Origin: Spirochaetales bacterium
GTDB lineage: Bacteria > Spirochaetota > Spirochaetia > Treponematales > UBA12059
Reading direction: 5' to 3'
Assembly (NCBI GenBank): GCA_004525355.1
Contig: SPCK01000163.1
Span: 1 to 5,532, forward strand
DNA: 5,532 nt
Shown here: positions 4,072 through 5,532 of the stretch, piece by piece
Position numbering within the stretch: the first letter of the stretch is position 1
Layout: each line of letters opens with the position of its first letter
Translations under genes and position numbers: made by a program
The notes under the pieces: model-generated
Databases searched by the model: none
Seen by the model: only the letters and a program-made list of their open reading frames with translations
Told to the model about the DNA's origin: nothing

Positions 4072-5532
4072 TCAGACCTGCTTCTTTTCGATCTTGGCCC
4101 AGCTGTCCCGCAGGGATACTGAACGATTGAAAACCGGGCGATCCGCCGTGCTGTCCGGATCGCAGGAGAAATATCCCAGGCGCTCGAACTGTAAAAAGTC
4201 GCCTGGCTTGGCTTCGGCCAGGGCTGGCTCGCCGTACGCGCCCGGAACGACCTGCCTGGAATTCTTGTCCACTGTGGTGATCCAGTCCACGCCCTCAGGC
4301 ACTTCCAGGGGTCTTTCGGAAGGGAAAAGATGCTCGAAGAGCCTCGCCTCGATCGGTACCGCGTGAGTGACGCTCACCCAGTGTATCGTTCCCTTGACCT
4401 TTCTGTTATCCGGCGCGTTGCCGCCTTTGGTATCAGGGTCGTATGTACAGCGGACCGCCGATATCTCGCCGCTGCCCGGATCCTTGTCGAAGCCGGTACA
4501 CGTGACGATATAGCCGTAACGCAGACGCACCGAATTGCCCGGGAACAACCGGAAATACTTGGGAGGCGGCGTTTCCTGGAAATCGTCCCTCTCGATCCAG
4601 AGCTCCCCTGAGAAGGGCAGTTTCCTCGAGCCGGCGCTCTCATCCTCGGGGTTGTTGATCGCATCGACCAGGACGACCTGCCCCGCCGGCCAGTTCTCAA
4701 TGATCAGCTTCAAGGGCTTGAGGACGGCCATCACGCGGGGCGCGCGCTTGTTCAGGTCCTCGCGCAGGCAATGCTCGAGAAGCTGGATATCCACCAGACT
4801 GTTGGTCTTGGCCAGGCCGATTCGCGACAGGAAATCCCGTATCGATTCAGGCGTGTAGCCCCTCCTTCGTAGCCCGGATAGTGTAGGCATCCGCGGATCG
4901 TCCCAGCCCTCGACGAGTTTCTCGCCGACAAGCCTCTGGAGCCAGCGCTTTGAGAGGACGGTATAGGTGATGTTCAGACGCGCAAATTCTATCTGCCGGC
5001 TGGGGAAGGCCTCGCATTCGCGTATATACCATTCATAGAGCGGCCGGTGGTTCTCGAACTCGAGACTGCACAGCGAGTGCGTTATTCCCTCCATCGCGTC
5101 CGAAATTGGATGCTGGAAGTCGTACATTGGATATATGCACCAAGCATCGCCGACGCGGTAATGCGTCTCGCGCTTGATCCTGTACATGACCGGATCTCGC
5201 ATGTTGAGGTTCGGGTGGGCCATGTCTATCCTGGCCCGGAGGATCTTCGCGCCGTCGGGGAAATCACCGGCCCGCATCCGTGCGAACAAATCCAGGTTCT
5301 CCGCCACCGAGCGCTCGCGCCAGGGGCTGTCCTTGCCCGGAGGCGTCAATGTGATATTATTTTTGTCGGGGACGTTCGTTCCCCGGTATTCCCGGACTTG
5401 CTCGTCGGTGAGGTCGTCGACGTAGGCCATGCCCTTCTCTATCAACTTGACCGCGTAGCCGTACAGCTTCTCGAAATAATCCGAGGCGTAGTACTCGTTC
5501 TGTCCCCACTCGTAGCCCAGCCACGCGATGTC
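4072..5532 (-). CDS. glnS: Glutaminyl-tRNA synthetase, 5'-truncated by the window edge
   Basis: Cytosolic class I synthetase that charges tRNA-Gln with glutamine. 486 residues are visible; the frame is open to the right edge (it begins DIAWLGYEWGQNEYYASDYFEKLYGYAVKL, cut here by the window), so the start and the HIGH motif lie outside, roughly 95-100 residues. Visible landmarks (fragment numbering): AYVDDL (36-41), REYRGT (47-52), MRDPVMYRI (111-119), CIYPMYDFQHPISDAMEGITHS (132-153), the KMSKS-equivalent VLSKR (192-196), and GWDDPRMPTLSGLRRRGYTP (209-228), diagnostic for GlnRS rather than GluRS. The C-terminal anticodon-binding barrels follow, with FSGELWIERDDF (307-318), CTYDPDT (362-368), RKVKGTIHWVS (377-387) and FNRSVSLRDSWAKI (468-481). 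Compared with E. coli GlnRS there is an extra 9-residue stretch (NVPDKNNIT, 53-61) after YRGT. The TGA stop at 4074-4072 is two bases from the rhodanese start. Confidence 0.97.
   Translation of the reverse strand, partial: DIAWLGYEWGQNEYYASDYFEKLYGYAVKLIEKGMAYVDDLTDEQVREYRGTNVPDKNNITLTPPGKDSPWRERSVAENLDLFARMRAGDFPDGAKILRARIDMAHPNLNMRDPVMYRIKRETHYRVGDAWCIYPMYDFQHPISDAMEGITHSLCSLEFENHRPLYEWYIRECEAFPSRQIEFARLNITYTVLSKRWLQRLVGEKLVEGWDDPRMPTLSGLRRRGYTPESIRDFLSRIGLAKTNSLVDIQLLEHCLREDLNKRAPRVMAVLKPLKLIIENWPAGQVVLVDAINNPEDESAGSRKLPFSGELWIERDDFQETPPPKYFRLFPGNSVRLRYGYIVTCTGFDKDPGSGEISAVRCTYDPDTKGGNAPDNRKVKGTIHWVSVTHAVPIEARLFEHLFPSERPLEVPEGVDWITTVDKNSRQVVPGAYGEPALAEAKPGDFLQFERLGYFSCDPDSTADRPVFNRSVSLRDSWAKIEKKQV

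Noticed and set aside
4847..5032. Small minus-strand frame inside glnS
   Set aside because: Lies wholly within conserved GlnRS coding sequence in another frame; no ribosome binding site or domain supports it.

Overview
This is a GC-rich window (roughly 55-60 % G+C by eye) from a diderm, Gram-negative-type bacterium. Two deduced products carry lipoprotein signal peptides, and one gene encodes the start of a TolC-type outer-membrane efflux protein. A bacterial glutaminyl-tRNA synthetase is present, which fits several proteobacterial, spirochaete and related lineages. I cannot place the organism more precisely. Every real gene lies on the minus strand, so transcription runs from high to low coordinates.

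Right-hand part (5532 down to 3094), housekeeping and sulfur/redox block. The 5'-truncated glnS (glutaminyl-tRNA synthetase) runs in from the window edge. Two bases after its stop comes a GTG-started gene for a small lipoprotein with a rhodanese domain. About 70 bases later, beyond a stem-loop, is a GAF-domain free methionine-(R)-sulfoxide reductase (msrC), which I start at a GTG at 3561. The three genes are in the same direction and close together, and look co-transcribed.

Middle (about 3093 to 2921), regulatory region. It contains two overlapping candidate sigma-70-type promoters reading leftward and a perfect 10-bp inverted repeat with a 14-bp spacer (2944-2977). The repeat covers the core promoter and is the natural operator for the TetR-family repressor encoded immediately downstream.

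Left-hand part (2920 down to 1), an efflux operon. The order is TetR-family regulator, HlyD-type membrane-fusion lipoprotein, ABC-2-type ATPase, then the N-terminal part of a TolC-family outer-membrane protein. The regulator/adaptor and ATPase/TolC junctions are 4-base ATGA overlaps, and the adaptor/ATPase junction is only 9 bases. The layout resembles the E. coli ybhGFSR family of drug/metabolite exporters. However, the outer-membrane gene directly follows the ATPase and no permease is seen; the permease gene or genes should lie beyond position 1. The inferred logic is that a ligand releases TetR from the operator and the whole tripartite pump is induced together with its repressor.

I see no RNA genes, insertion sequences, CRISPR arrays or convincing rho-independent terminators. 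The window looks like ordinary chromosomal content. The points most worth a second look are the operator, the H-loop substitution in the ATPase, the operon order, the lipoprotein rhodanese/msrC pairing, and a 9-residue insertion in glutaminyl-tRNA synthetase.
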